Shown here: positions 8,517-16,837 of the stretch, piece after piece
Numbering within the stretch: position 1 is the first letter of the stretch
Layout of the letters: each line of letters begins with the position of its first letter
From: Actinomycetes bacterium
GTDB taxonomy: Bacteria; Actinomycetota; Thermoleophilia; Solirubrobacterales; 70-9
Length of the DNA: 64,000 bases
Direction: 5' to 3'
Assembly: GCA_016861045.1 (NCBI GenBank)
Contig: BOKP01000001.1
Location: forward strand, 561,529-625,528
The notes under the pieces: model-generated
What the model was told of the DNA's origin: nothing
Databases searched by the model: none
The model's input: only the letters and a program-made list of their open reading frames with translations
Position numbers and translations under genes: made by a program

Positions 8517-9668
8517 ATGCCATTCCGGGTCGACGATGCGCTGCGCCACGTGGTCGAAAGCGACGGCTCCGACCTCCACCTGAAGGTCGGGGCGCCGCCG
8601 CTGATCCGCGTCCACGGCGCGCTCAGCGCGATCCCCGGCGCCGAGAAGCTGAGCCCCGACGACACCGAGGAGGCGCTGCGGACGCTGGTCGGCACGCTGC
8701 CGGCGCGGGCCGAGTTCGACGACGAGGGCGAGGCCGACTTCTCGTACTCGATTCCGCGCCTGTCCCGGTTCCGGGTCAACGCGTTCCGCCAGCGCGGCTC
8801 GATCTCGATCGTCTGTCGCGCGATCCCCTACCAGGTGCGGACGATCGAGGATCTCGGCCTGCCGCCGGCGATCCGCACGCTCGCCGAGGAGCGGCGGGGG
8901 ATCATCCTCCTCACCGGCACCACCGGGTCGGGCAAGTCGACGACGCTGGCGGCGATGATCGACCACATCAACGAGACCCGGGCCGAGCACATCATCACGC
9001 TCGAGGATCCGATCGAGTACCTGCACTCCGACAAGCGCTCGATCATCAACCAGCGTGAGGTCGGGTCCGACACGAGGAGCTTCGCGCGGGCGATGCGGCG
9101 CGTGCTGCGCCAGGACCCGGACGTGATCCTGATCGGCGAGATGCGCGACGAGGAGACGGTGAGGACGGCCCTGAGCGCCGCCGAGACGGGCCACCTCGTG
9201 CTCTCCACCCTCCACACCCTCGACGCGACCGAGACGATCAACCGGATCATCGACTTCTTCCCGCCGCACCTGCAGCAGCAGGCGCGCGTGATGCTCGCCT
9301 CGACCCTGCGCGGCGCGGTCTCGCAGCGGCTCGTGCCCACCGCCGGCGGTGACGGCCGCGTCGCCGCCAGCGAGGTGATGATCGTCACCGGCCGGGTCGA
9401 AGACCTGATCCTGAACCCGGAGGAGACCGGCAAGATCAGCCAGGTGATCGCCGAGGGCGACTACTACGGGATGCAGACCTTCGACCAGGCGCTGCTCGAC
9501 CACGTCCAGGCCGGCCGCGTGTCGGAGCGGGTGGCGATGGATTACGCGTCGAGCCCACACGACTTCAAGCTGATGCTCGCCTCGTCGGGACAGCGCGCCA
9601 GCGACCTCTCCCAGCTCGGCTCCGAGCCGGGCGCCGAGCCGGTCCCGAGCGCTCACTTCACTTCCTGA
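8517..9668 (+). CDS. pilT: PilT-type type IV pilus retraction ATPase
   Basis: 383-residue hexameric secretion ATPase. The N-terminal PAS-like half has SDLHLKVGAPPLIRVHG. The C-terminal RecA half has Walker A GTTGSGKSTT (near residue 135), Asp box (IITLEDPIEYLH), Walker B ILIGEMRDEET and His box TGHLVLSTLHT. PilT powers pilus retraction and twitching; no pilin or assembly gene is in the window. The last codons overlap the HxlR-type operator: its TGA stop is part of the right half-site TGAAGT. Confidence 0.92.
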   Translation: MPFRVDDALRHVVESDGSDLHLKVGAPPLIRVHGALSAIPGAEKLSPDDTEEALRTLVGTLPARAEFDDEGEADFSYSIPRLSRFRVNAFRQRGSISIVCRAIPYQVRTIEDLGLPPAIRTLAEERRGIILLTGTTGSGKSTTLAAMIDHINETRAEHIITLEDPIEYLHSDKRSIINQREVGSDTRSFARAMRRVLRQDPDVILIGEMRDEETVRTALSAAETGHLVLSTLHTLDATETINRIIDFFPPHLQQQARVMLASTLRGAVSQRLVPTAGGDGRVAASEVMIVTGRVEDLILNPEETGKISQVIAEGDYYGMQTFDQALLDHVQAGRVSERVAMDYASSPHDFKLMLASSGQRASDLSQLGSEPGAEPVPSAHFTS

Positions 9669-9671
9669 AGT
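9655..9671 (+). promoter_or_regulatory. HxlR-type operator ACTTCA-N5-TGAAGT upstream of hxlR
   Basis: Perfect 6+6 inverted repeat with a 5-base spacer, identical in half-sites and spacing to the one in the sigA promoter. TATCCT at 9677-9682 can serve as -10, putting the palindrome over the -35 and spacer. Autoregulation by the adjacent HxlR protein is the simplest reading. Confidence 0.72.
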
Positions 9672-9728
9672 ATTGCTATCCTGGACGGAGGACGCGGGCG
9701 CCGAACGCCGCGCCGCGCTCCGATCGAG

Positions 9729-10073
9729 ATGGCGAACACGACCGATTGCCCCGTCTGTGCCTGCGCGGAGATCATCTCCGGCAAGTGGACGCTGCTGGTG
9801 ATCCGCGATCTCGCCGAGGGCAACCGCCGCTTCTGCGAGCTCGAGCGCTCGCTCGACGGAATCAGCCCCCGGACCTTGTCGCTGCGCCTGCGGGCGCTCG
9901 AGGAATGCGGCGTCGTCGAGCGGCACACCTACCCCGAGGTCCCGCCGCGAGTCGAGTACGGGCTGACCGAGAAGGGCCGGGCGCTGTCGCCGCTGATCGA
10001 CGACATGCGGGAGTACGGCTCCCGCTGGCTCGGCGTCGGCGAGCCCGGCGGCCGCGAGCCCGCCGCCGCCTAG
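9729..10073 (+). CDS. HxlR-family winged-helix regulator, cysteine-rich N-terminus
   Basis: 114 residues covering a full HxlR (YodB/HypR-like) winged helix: CPVCACAEIISGKWTLLVIRDL, then GNRRFCELERSLDGISPRTLSLRLRAL (split by me) and the wing EVPPRVEYGLTEKG. HxlR proteins are dimers that often sense thiol or quinone stress through an N-terminal cysteine; this one has Cys7, Cys10 and Cys12, more than usual, plus a cysteine in the recognition-helix region. The paired palindromes at 9655 and 6561 are likely targets, the latter inside the housekeeping sigma factor promoter. Confidence 0.9.
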   Translation: MANTTDCPVCACAEIISGKWTLLVIRDLAEGNRRFCELERSLDGISPRTLSLRLRALEECGVVERHTYPEVPPRVEYGLTEKGRALSPLIDDMREYGSRWLGVGEPGGREPAAA

Positions 10074-10216
10074 GCACGCGAGCGAAGCGCGAGCCTCCGG
10101 GGCCCTCGACTGGGCCGGCTCGCGCGGCCGCATCCGCTGCCCGGGAGGGGGCCTGGGCGACGAGGGGAGTCGTCGATCCGAAGGCGGGGCGGCCGGCGTC
10201 ACTCGGCAGGTGAACC

Positions 10217-10249
10217 GCAAATCGGGTCCCTGTGAGGACCGTGATTTGC
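10217..10249 (+). repeat. Long inverted repeat in the hxlR-to-10376 gap
   Basis: GCAAATC (10217-10223) pairs with GATTTGC (10243-10249) and, inside it, GGTCC (10225-10229) with GGACC (10236-10240), leaving a six-base loop. There is no U-tract. It may end the hxlR transcript or be a leader structure of the next gene. The remaining gap 10074-10216 shows nothing I recognise. Confidence 0.6.
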
Positions 10250-10320
10250 AGTTGACCCAGGGTCGGCGATGATGTCCGACCTCCGGGTCCCTCCGAAGGC
10301 CGCATTCGGCCGGGGTGATC

Positions 10321-10340
10321 CCTGCAACGGAAGTTGCAGG
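10321..10340 (+). promoter_or_regulatory. Perfect hairpin with GGAA tetraloop in leader of the 10376 gene
   Basis: CCTGCAAC (10321-10328) and GTTGCAGG (10333-10340) form an 8-base-pair stem closed by GGAA, a stable GNRA-type loop. It lies 35 bases before the GTG at 10376 and has no U-tract, so an RNA structure in the leader is more likely than a terminator. Confidence 0.6.
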
Positions 10341-10375
10341 CAGGAAGGGCGCAGGCGCGGGCGAAGACGGGCTCC

Positions 10376-12151
10376 GTGCGCGATCTTCACCTCAGACACA
10401 CGTTGACGACGCTGGCCCGCGATGCCTCCGGGGTCTTCTCCGACCTCGTCGAGGGCGGCCAGGAGATCCCCTACGAGATCGGCGAGGCGGGCGACGGCTT
10501 CGCCTTCTGCCAGTACCGGCCGCTGACGGCCCGGTTCGTTCGTGACAACGCGACCGAGCTCCGCGAGCTCGAGACCTACCGTGAGGCGACCGCCACGATG
10601 CGGAAGGTGGACATCGCCGGCCCCTACCTCGAGGAGGCCGGGATCGCGCCGCCGGCGGACCCGGTCGATCGCGCCGATCTCGCCGTCACCTACTTCCTGG
10701 CGCGGCTTTGGGACGGCTGCGGCAGCTTCGAGATCGACGACGAGCGCTTCGCCGCCGCGATCGCCGAGATCGAGGAGTGCGGTGAGCCCGAGGCCGGCGA
10801 GGTGGAGGCGATCGTTCCCCTGATCGGCTTCCAGATGCCGGTGAGCCGGCTCGAGCTGAGCGGCGCCGCGATCGTTCGCGCCGACGCGGTCGACGTCCCC
10901 TCGGAGGCGGCCAGGGGCGAGCGGCCCGGCGGCGCCTCCTGGGAGCCGACGTTCCTGATCAGCGCCCGCGTCGCCCTCGATGACGATGGCGGGCTCGGCG
11001 GCGCCGGCGATCGCGTCGCCCGCAGGTTCGAGTCGGTGGTGACGACGCTTCGCCTCCACAAGCCCGGCGGGGTCGGGCTCGGCCCGCACGGCTGGGTCCG
11101 CGTCGCCGGCGATCGCTGGCGCCGGATCGCGACGGGCTCCGGAAAGCCGCGCCCGGGCGGTTACCGCCTGGCCGAGTCGGAGCTCGATCGGGTCGCCGAC
11201 CTCGCGCGCGCCGTAGCTGTTCACCCCCGGCGGGTCGCGCGGCTCCGCCGGGCCCTGCTCCGCTTCGAGGCCGGCCTCGACCGCCGTGGCGCGGTCGATG
11301 CGCTCAACGATCATCTCCTGGCGCTGCGCTTCCTGCTCGAGGGCGAGGGGCCGGCCGGAGTCGGCCTGCCGATGCGCGTCGCCGCGCTCGCCGAGGCCGA
11401 CGACGACCGTCGCGGCGCCGTCAAGGAGGCCGTCGAACGGGCGGTTGCGCTCGAGCGCGAGCTCTGGAGCGGGGAGCCGGCGCCGGCGGGCGCCGCTCAG
11501 GGGCCCGCAGAGATCGCCGGCCGGGTCGAGGAGCTCCTGCGGACGATCCTGCGGCGCGGCGTCAGCGGCGAGATCGGCAGCGATTTCCGCGCCGCCGCCG
11601 ACGAGGCCCTGCTGGCCGACGGCCTCGCGATCGGAGAGGGCTCGCCGAGCGAGCTCGGCGGCGACACCGAGTGGGAGCTCGAGGAGGTGGAGGAGCTCGA
11701 GGCGAGCGTCCCCGGAACCGAACCGGAGCCTGCCACCGACGAGCTCGACCTCGGTTTCGATCGTGACGGCGAGGAGATCCACGCCGCCCGGATCGCGCCC
11801 GGGCGCCACGACTCCGATGGCCGCGAGCAGGGTCGCAGGCAGATCCATCTGCCGCTGATCGTCCCCGCCGAAGACGACGGGGCGGCCGAGGAGGAGATCG
11901 CGGCCGGCGGCCCCGCTGCCTTCCAAGACGAGCAGCCCGAGCCCGAGCCGTCCCCGGTCGCGGCCGGCGGCTGGCTCGACGAGGTCGATGACGGGGCGAC
12001 GATGGATTTCCCGAGGCGCCCCAACCACCTGCGCGAGCTCTCGCGGCCGCCGCTCGACCGCGACGAGGTCCGCGCGCGCGTCGAGTACCTGTTCCCGCGC
12101 ACCGAGACGAACTGGACGGTCGGCCGGGGCGGAAACCGGGCCGCCGGCTGA
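10376..12151 (+). CDS. Unrecognised ~590-residue protein with HEPN-like helical region
   Basis: No family recognised. 591 residues from a GTG at 10376; a TTG at 10334 lies inside the hairpin and is less likely. Residues about 20-200 form a compact domain (LARDASGVFSDLVEGG). Around residues 290-350 a helical stretch (RLRRALLRFEAGLDRRGAV; LNDHLLALRFLLEGEGPAGV) resembles ApeA-type HEPN helices but lacks the R-x4-6-H nuclease motif. The last 200 residues are acidic and disordered, ending in an arginine-containing tail (YLFPRTETNWTVGRGG). Cytoplasmic, no signal peptide. Its stop is 3 bases from the convergent ATPase stop. Confidence 0.6.
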   Translation: MRDLHLRHTLTTLARDASGVFSDLVEGGQEIPYEIGEAGDGFAFCQYRPLTARFVRDNATELRELETYREATATMRKVDIAGPYLEEAGIAPPADPVDRADLAVTYFLARLWDGCGSFEIDDERFAAAIAEIEECGEPEAGEVEAIVPLIGFQMPVSRLELSGAAIVRADAVDVPSEAARGERPGGASWEPTFLISARVALDDDGGLGGAGDRVARRFESVVTTLRLHKPGGVGLGPHGWVRVAGDRWRRIATGSGKPRPGGYRLAESELDRVADLARAVAVHPRRVARLRRALLRFEAGLDRRGAVDALNDHLLALRFLLEGEGPAGVGLPMRVAALAEADDDRRGAVKEAVERAVALERELWSGEPAPAGAAQGPAEIAGRVEELLRTILRRGVSGEIGSDFRAAADEALLADGLAIGEGSPSELGGDTEWELEEVEELEASVPGTEPEPATDELDLGFDRDGEEIHAARIAPGRHDSDGREQGRRQIHLPLIVPAEDDGAAEEEIAAGGPAAFQDEQPEPEPSPVAAGGWLDEVDDGATMDFPRRPNHLRELSRPPLDRDEVRARVEYLFPRTETNWTVGRGGNRAAG

Positions 12152-12154
12152 CGC

Positions 12155-13252
12155 TCAGTCCGGCTGCGGCGCCACCAGCAGGGCCGCGAAGGCGCGGAGG
12201 CCGTCGAGGTCGTGCACCTCCTCGCTGAGCTCGGGGATCTCGAAGATCGGCACCCCCGGGGACTCGGCGCGGAGGCGGTCGACGCTCGCCCGGTCGCGCC
12301 GGGCGAGCACCCGGAGGCCGGCATCGGCCGCCAGGACCCTGTCCAGCAGGTCGGGATCGCCGAGCGCCTCGGCGAGCCAGGGCTCCTCGGTCTCGGGCCC
12401 GGCGGTCCGGTGGACGCGGTTGACGACGATCGCCGCCAGCGCGAGCTCCGCGGACGCGAGCTTGGCCCTGAGGTAGCCCGCCTCCTCGATCGACTCGCCG
12501 GCGGGCCCGGTGATGACCAGGAACGCGGTGCGCTCGTCGCCGAGCAGGCTCTCGACGCGCTCGGCCCGGTCCCTGAACCCACCGAAGAGCGCTGCCATGG
12601 CGGCGAAGAACTCCGAGAGGTCGGCGATCAGGTCGCCGCCGGTGACCCTGCGCAGCAGCGCCGAGACGGCGCCGAACCCACGTCCGGCGATGCGGGCGCC
12701 GAACCCGGTCGGCCTGATGAACAGGCGCAGCGTCCGCCCCTCGATGAACTGGGTGACGCGGCGGGGCGCATCGAGGAAGTCGAGGGCGTTGCGCGACGGC
12801 GGCGTGTCGAGCACGAGCAGGTCGTATTCGCCGCCGGCGTCGAGCTCGTAGAGCTTCTCGATGGCCATGTACTCCTGGGAGCCCGCGAGGGCGCCGGAGA
12901 TCTGCTGGTAGATGCGATTGTCGACGATCCGCAGACGCGCCTCCTCGTCCGGCGCGTAGCGCTCGATCACCTCGTCGAAGGTCGCCTTCGCATCGAGCAT
13001 CATCGCCCAGAGCTCGCCCCCTTCCCCGACCCCCGCGAGCTCGACGCGGCTCGGCCGGTTTCCGAGCTCGGCGAGGCCGAGCGAGTCGGCCAGGCGCCGC
13101 GCCGGGTCGATCGTAAGAACCGCGACCTTGAGGCCGCGGTCGGCCATCGCGATCGCGATGGCCGCCGATGTCGTCGTCTTGCCGACGCCGCCGGAGCCGG
13201 TGCAGATGCAGATCGAGCGGCCGGCGAGGATCACGTCGAGATGGGCGCTCAC
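12155..13252 (-). CDS. Get3/ArsA-like ATPase, second copy with altered Walker A
   Basis: 365 residues from a GTG whose four bases overlap the stop of the upstream ATPase (GTGA). CTGSGGVGKTTT at residue 18 is the P-loop; the signature lysine of the deviant Walker A (K-G-G-V-G-K-T) is replaced by serine. TIDPARRLADSLG is switch I and LLVLDTPPSRNALDFLDAP switch II. Such paired ATPases occur in actinobacteria (Mycobacterium tuberculosis Rv3679-Rv3680); they probably form a heterodimer. Exact cargo is unknown; arsenite transport is not implied by context. Confidence 0.85.
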   Translation of the reverse strand: MSAHLDVILAGRSICICTGSGGVGKTTTSAAIAIAMADRGLKVAVLTIDPARRLADSLGLAELGNRPSRVELAGVGEGGELWAMMLDAKATFDEVIERYAPDEEARLRIVDNRIYQQISGALAGSQEYMAIEKLYELDAGGEYDLLVLDTPPSRNALDFLDAPRRVTQFIEGRTLRLFIRPTGFGARIAGRGFGAVSALLRRVTGGDLIADLSEFFAAMAALFGGFRDRAERVESLLGDERTAFLVITGPAGESIEEAGYLRAKLASAELALAAIVVNRVHRTAGPETEEPWLAEALGDPDLLDRVLAADAGLRVLARRDRASVDRLRAESPGVPIFEIPELSEEVHDLDGLRAFAALLVAPQPD

Positions 13253-14163
13253 GGGAGGACCCCGGCGATCCACCGCAGCTCCGCCAACCCGAGCTCGGGC
13301 GTGAACAGGAACGGGACCTCGTGGATCGGGATGCCCGGGATCATCGCCCCGAGCCGCGCCAGCTCGCCCCGCTGCGCCCGCGCCCGCTCGGCCTCCGCGA
13401 TCGCCGCGTCGAGCGCCGCCGACGGTCGCCGCCCCCGGGTGGCCCGGAGCAGCTCGAGCTCGGCCGCCGAGAAGCGCTCCGGGACGAGCCCGTTGACGTA
13501 GAGCTCCTCGAGCGCCACGCCGGCCTCCTCGAGACCGGCGGCGAGCTCCGCCGACTCGTTGACCGCCATCTCCTCCGGGCTGGAGACGATTCCGACCCCG
13601 CTCGCCTCCCGGTCGGTGATCGTCTGCTCGATCCGCGACGCCTGGTCGGCGAGCGGTCCGGCGCGGGCGATCCGGCGGAAGGTTCCGGGTGCCTCGAGGA
13701 ACCCGATCCCGTGGCCGGTGGCGGGCGCGTCGACGATCACGATGTCGTAGGTCCGCCCGGCGCCCGGCGCCCGGCGCACGTCGAGGGTCAGCTCGTACGC
13801 CTTGCCGATCGAGACGACCTCCGACAGCCCCGGCGTCGCCGCGGCGAGGTAGCCGAACAGGTTGCTGCGATGGAGCAGCGTCGCCATCGCCCGGACCGGC
13901 AGGAGCATCTCCAGGTACTCGCGGACCATCTTGTCCGGGTCGATCGAGATCGCCCACAGGTTCTCGTCGAGCTCGGTCTCCCCGTAGCCGATCGGCGGCC
14001 GCCCGAACAACGCCGATCCGCGCTCCTGGGACGCGATCTCGCAGACGATGGCGCGCTTGCCGGCGCCCGCCGCGGCGAGTCCGAGCGCGTACGCGATCGT
14101 CGTCTTGCCGACGCCGCCCTTGCCGGTGACGAAGGCGAGCCGCTTGTCGAGCAGGGCGGCGAT
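13249..14163 (-). CDS. Get3/ArsA-like ATPase, first copy
   Basis: About 304 residues. FVTGKGGVGKTT gives a complete deviant Walker A, followed by IVCEIASQERGSALFG, the switch region VIVDAPATGHGIGFLEAPGTF (shortened to 20 here: IVDAPATGHGIGFLEAPGTF) and C-terminal PFLFTPELGLAELRWIAGVL. Conserved coding sequence extends upstream of the first ATG (14010), which would remove the P-loop. No ATG, GTG or TTG precedes the P-loop in frame; options are CTG at 14154 or ATC at 14163, the latter 6 bases after a GAGAAT hexamer. Partner of the downstream copy; divergent from parA. Confidence 0.85.
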   Translation of the reverse strand: MAALLDKRLAFVTGKGGVGKTTIAYALGLAAAGAGKRAIVCEIASQERGSALFGRPPIGYGETELDENLWAISIDPDKMVREYLEMLLPVRAMATLLHRSNLFGYLAAATPGLSEVVSIGKAYELTLDVRRAPGAGRTYDIVIVDAPATGHGIGFLEAPGTFRRIARAGPLADQASRIEQTITDREASGVGIVSSPEEMAVNESAELAAGLEEAGVALEELYVNGLVPERFSAAELELLRATRGRRPSAALDAAIAEAERARAQRGELARLGAMIPGIPIHEVPFLFTPELGLAELRWIAGVLP

Positions 14164-14169
14164 CGGGGC

Positions 14170-14175
14170 ATTCTC
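14170..14175 (-). promoter_or_regulatory. -10-like hexamer GAGAAT before the first ATPase
   Basis: On the minus strand GAGAAT is followed by 6 bases and the in-frame ATC at 14163. The same hexamer precedes the adenylate cyclase start at 18394. Part of the 104-base divergent promoter region shared with parA. Confidence 0.4.
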
Positions 14176-14267
14176 GCAAGGGCCATCCGGCGCGGGCCAC
14201 GCATGGCGGGGGCGGCATGCGGAGATCCGGGAGGAAACCGGGGTCGTTGCCCGAATAAGCGGTCACC

Positions 14268-15437
14268 ATGGGCTTGTTCAACAGGAAGAATCCGGAAGAG
14301 CGCAGCGTGGAGGGCGAGGCCCACCGCCGGTCGCAGAGCAGCGAGACGGAGGTCGAGATGGGATCCCCGGAGCAGACCGGGCCCGAGCCGGTGGTCGCGG
14401 AGGCCGCCGAGCCCGTGCCGATGCCCGCCCCTGCCGGGGCCGCCGCCGACCCCATCGGCGACGAGCTGCGCGAGCTCGAGCGCGAGGCCGCTTCGCCCGC
14501 GCCCGAGCCGGCCGGCCCGGCCCGGATGCTCCACAAGGAGGATCTGCGGCGCGCGGTCAAGCGCGAGCAGGAGGCCGAGGAGGATGGCCGCGTCTCCGCC
14601 GACGAGCTGATCGGGCCGACCCGCACGAGGCGCCACCCGTTCACGCCGGAGCCCGCTCAGCCGGCCGGCGAGCGGACGATGCAGGTGATCGCCTTCGCGA
14701 ACCAGAAGGGCGGGGTGGCCAAGACCACCACGACCCTGAACCTCGCGGTCGCCCTGTCCGAGTCGGGGCACCGCGTGCTCGCGGTCGACCTCGACCCGCA
14801 GGGCAACCTGACGATGAGCCAGGGCATCGACCCCGACACGGTCGAGAAGAGCCTCTACCACGTGCTCGTCGACCGGGTGCCGATCAAGGAGATCATCGAG
14901 CACCGCGAGGTCGACATCGCCGTGGCCTCGATCGACCTCGCCGGCGCCGAGATCGCGATGAGCACCCAGATCGGCCGTGAGCGCTCGCTGCAGAAGGCGC
15001 TCGCCCAGGTCGCCGGCGAGTACGACTACGTCTGCATCGACACGCCTCCGAGCCTCGGCCTGCTGACGATCAACGCTCTCACCGCGGCCGACAAGGTGAT
15101 CGTCCCGGTCCAGTGCGAGTACCTGTCGATGCGCGGCCTCGTGCAGCTCCAGAACACGCTCGAGATGATCCGGGAGAACCTCAACCCGGACGTCCAGATC
15201 GAGGGCATCCTGCCGACGATGCTCGACACCAGGACCATCCACGCCAAGGAGGCGGTCGAGATCCTCGAGGAGAACTTCGGCGATCTCGTGTTCAAGTCGC
15301 GGATCCGGAAGGCGATCAAGTTCGCCGAGGCGCCCGTGAAGGGAAGCTCCGTCCTCAAGTACGATCCGCAGAGCAACGCTGCCCAGTGCTATCGCGATCT
15401 GGCGGAGGAGGTCCTGGAACATGGCACGACGGAATAA
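14268..15437 (+). CDS. ParA/Soj-like ATPase with long disordered N-terminus
   Basis: 389 residues. The first ~135 are acidic, Pro/Glu/Ala-rich and disordered. The ATPase domain follows: [18 protein letters not shown] (P-loop, near 140), [14 protein letters not shown] (switch I), [16 protein letters not shown] (switch II) and a normal ParA C-terminus. ParA proteins form nucleoid-associated gradients that move cargo. No ParB gene follows; instead the last 17 bases overlap ftsZ, so it may position the division machinery rather than plasmid or origin DNA. Orphan-ParA or MinD-like roles are alternatives. Confidence 0.88.
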   Translation: MGLFNRKNPEERSVEGEAHRRSQSSETEVEMGSPEQTGPEPVVAEAAEPVPMPAPAGAAADPIGDELRELEREAASPAPEPAGPARMLHKEDLRRAVKREQEAEEDGRVSADELIGPTRTRRHPFTPEPAQPAGERTMQVIAFANQKGGVAKTTTTLNLAVALSESGHRVLAVDLDPQGNLTMSQGIDPDTVEKSLYHVLVDRVPIKEIIEHREVDIAVASIDLAGAEIAMSTQIGRERSLQKALAQVAGEYDYVCIDTPPSLGLLTINALTAADKVIVPVQCEYLSMRGLVQLQNTLEMIRENLNPDVQIEGILPTMLDTRTIHAKEAVEILEENFGDLVFKSRIRKAIKFAEAPVKGSSVLKYDPQSNAAQCYRDLAEEVLEHGTTE

Positions 15438-16827
15438 GCGGGCGAGCATGCGCGAGGGCCCGCTCGCCGATCTCTTCCGGTCGACCGAGAAGCCCGACGA
15501 CCCGCCCGAGCCGCCGTCCAGCCCCGGGCCCCGGCGGCGTCCCGAGCCCGAGCCCGAGGAGCCGGTCGCCTCCGAGCCCGAGCCCGAGCCCGAACCGCCG
15601 GCGCCGGCGGTGGAAGGGGCCGAGGAGTCCCCGCGCGGCGCCAAGGATCGCCTTCGCGAGGTCTTCACGAGCACGCCCGAGGATCGCGAGCCCGCCTACG
15701 GCCGCTCCGAGCCGTCGCGGCCGGCGACCGCCCCGCCGCAGGTCAACGAGCCCCTGATCCGGGTCGTCGGCGTCGGCGGCGGCGGCGTCAACGCCGTCAA
15801 CAGGATGGTCGAGGCCGGCATCACCGGGGTCGAGTTCATGGCCGTCAACACCGACCTGCAGTCGCTGCAGCAGAGCGCCGCCGACCTCACGATCCACATC
15901 GGCGGCGGCGTCACCCGCGGGCTCGGCTCCGGCTCCGACCCGGAGCTCGGCTACCGCGCCGCCTTCGAGGAGCAGGACCGGATCAAGCGGATGCTGAAGG
16001 GCTCGGACATGGTCTTCGTCGCCGCCGGCGCCGGCGGCGGCACCGGCACCGGCGCCGCGCCGGTGATCGCCCGGCTGGCCCGCGACGTCGGCGCGCTCAC
16101 GGTCGGCATCGTGACCCGGCCGTTCGGGTTCGAGGGCACGCGGCGCGCCAAGCAGGCAGACAAGGGGATCGACGCGCTCGCCGGCGAGGTCGACACGCTG
16201 ATCGTCGTCCCCAACGACCGGTTGCTGTCGGTGCTGGAGCGCAACACGTCGATGGTCGAGGCCTTCCGAGTCGCCGATGACGTCCTCCGCCAGGGCGTCC
16301 AGGGGATCTCCGACCTGATCACGCTGCCGGCGCTCATCAACCTCGATTTCGCCGACGTGCGGACGACGATGCGCGACGCCGGGCCGGCGCTGCTCGGGAT
16401 CGGCATGGGCACCGGCGACTCGCGGGCGAGCTTCGCCTCGGAGCGGGCGATCTCCTCGCCGCTGCTGGAGACCTCGATCGAGGGTGCCCGCTCGATCCTG
16501 CTCTCGATCACGGGCGGCCGCGACCTCTCGCTGGTCGAGATCTCGGAGGCGGCCAGGGTGATCCAGGAGGCGGCGCACCCCGAGGCCCACATCATCTTCG
16601 GTGCCAACGTCGACGACGCGCTCGACGAGCAGATCTGGGTGACCGTGGTCGCGACGCGCTTCGATGCCCGCGGCCGTCGCGCCGACGGGACCTCGACCGG
16701 GGTCTCGCGCTCGACCGCCCGACCGTCCTCGCGCCGCGGCGAGGGCACCGCCGCCGGGCGGGTGCCCGACTACGAGGAGCGCCCCTCCGACCTCGGCATC
16801 GACGTCCCCGAGTTCATCCCCAACTAG
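15421..16827 (+). CDS. ftsZ: FtsZ tubulin-like division GTPase with N-terminal extension
   Basis: 468 residues. A Pro/Glu-rich extension of about 105 residues precedes the GTPase domain, unusual since FtsZ normally starts a few residues before [15 protein letters not shown]. Tubulin signature [12 protein letters not shown] is near residue 205, the synergy loop [11 protein letters not shown] near 305, and the C-terminal tail ends in [12 protein letters not shown], the conserved peptide that binds FtsA/SepF-type anchors. The ATG at 15421 lies inside parA, so the pair is translationally linked. No dcw-cluster gene (ftsQ, murC, sepF) flanks it. Confidence 0.93.
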   Translation: MARRNKRASMREGPLADLFRSTEKPDDPPEPPSSPGPRRRPEPEPEEPVASEPEPEPEPPAPAVEGAEESPRGAKDRLREVFTSTPEDREPAYGRSEPSRPATAPPQVNEPLIRVVGVGGGGVNAVNRMVEAGITGVEFMAVNTDLQSLQQSAADLTIHIGGGVTRGLGSGSDPELGYRAAFEEQDRIKRMLKGSDMVFVAAGAGGGTGTGAAPVIARLARDVGALTVGIVTRPFGFEGTRRAKQADKGIDALAGEVDTLIVVPNDRLLSVLERNTSMVEAFRVADDVLRQGVQGISDLITLPALINLDFADVRTTMRDAGPALLGIGMGTGDSRASFASERAISSPLLETSIEGARSILLSITGGRDLSLVEISEAARVIQEAAHPEAHIIFGANVDDALDEQIWVTVVATRFDARGRRADGTSTGVSRSTARPSSRRGEGTAAGRVPDYEERPSDLGIDVPEFIPN

Positions 16828-16837
16828 GCCGGCCGCG

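Noticed and set aside
12155-14163. Arsenite efflux (ars) operon
   Set aside because: The ATPases are ArsA-like by fold, but no arsB, arsR or arsC is present, and paired Get3-like ATPases are known in actinobacteria.
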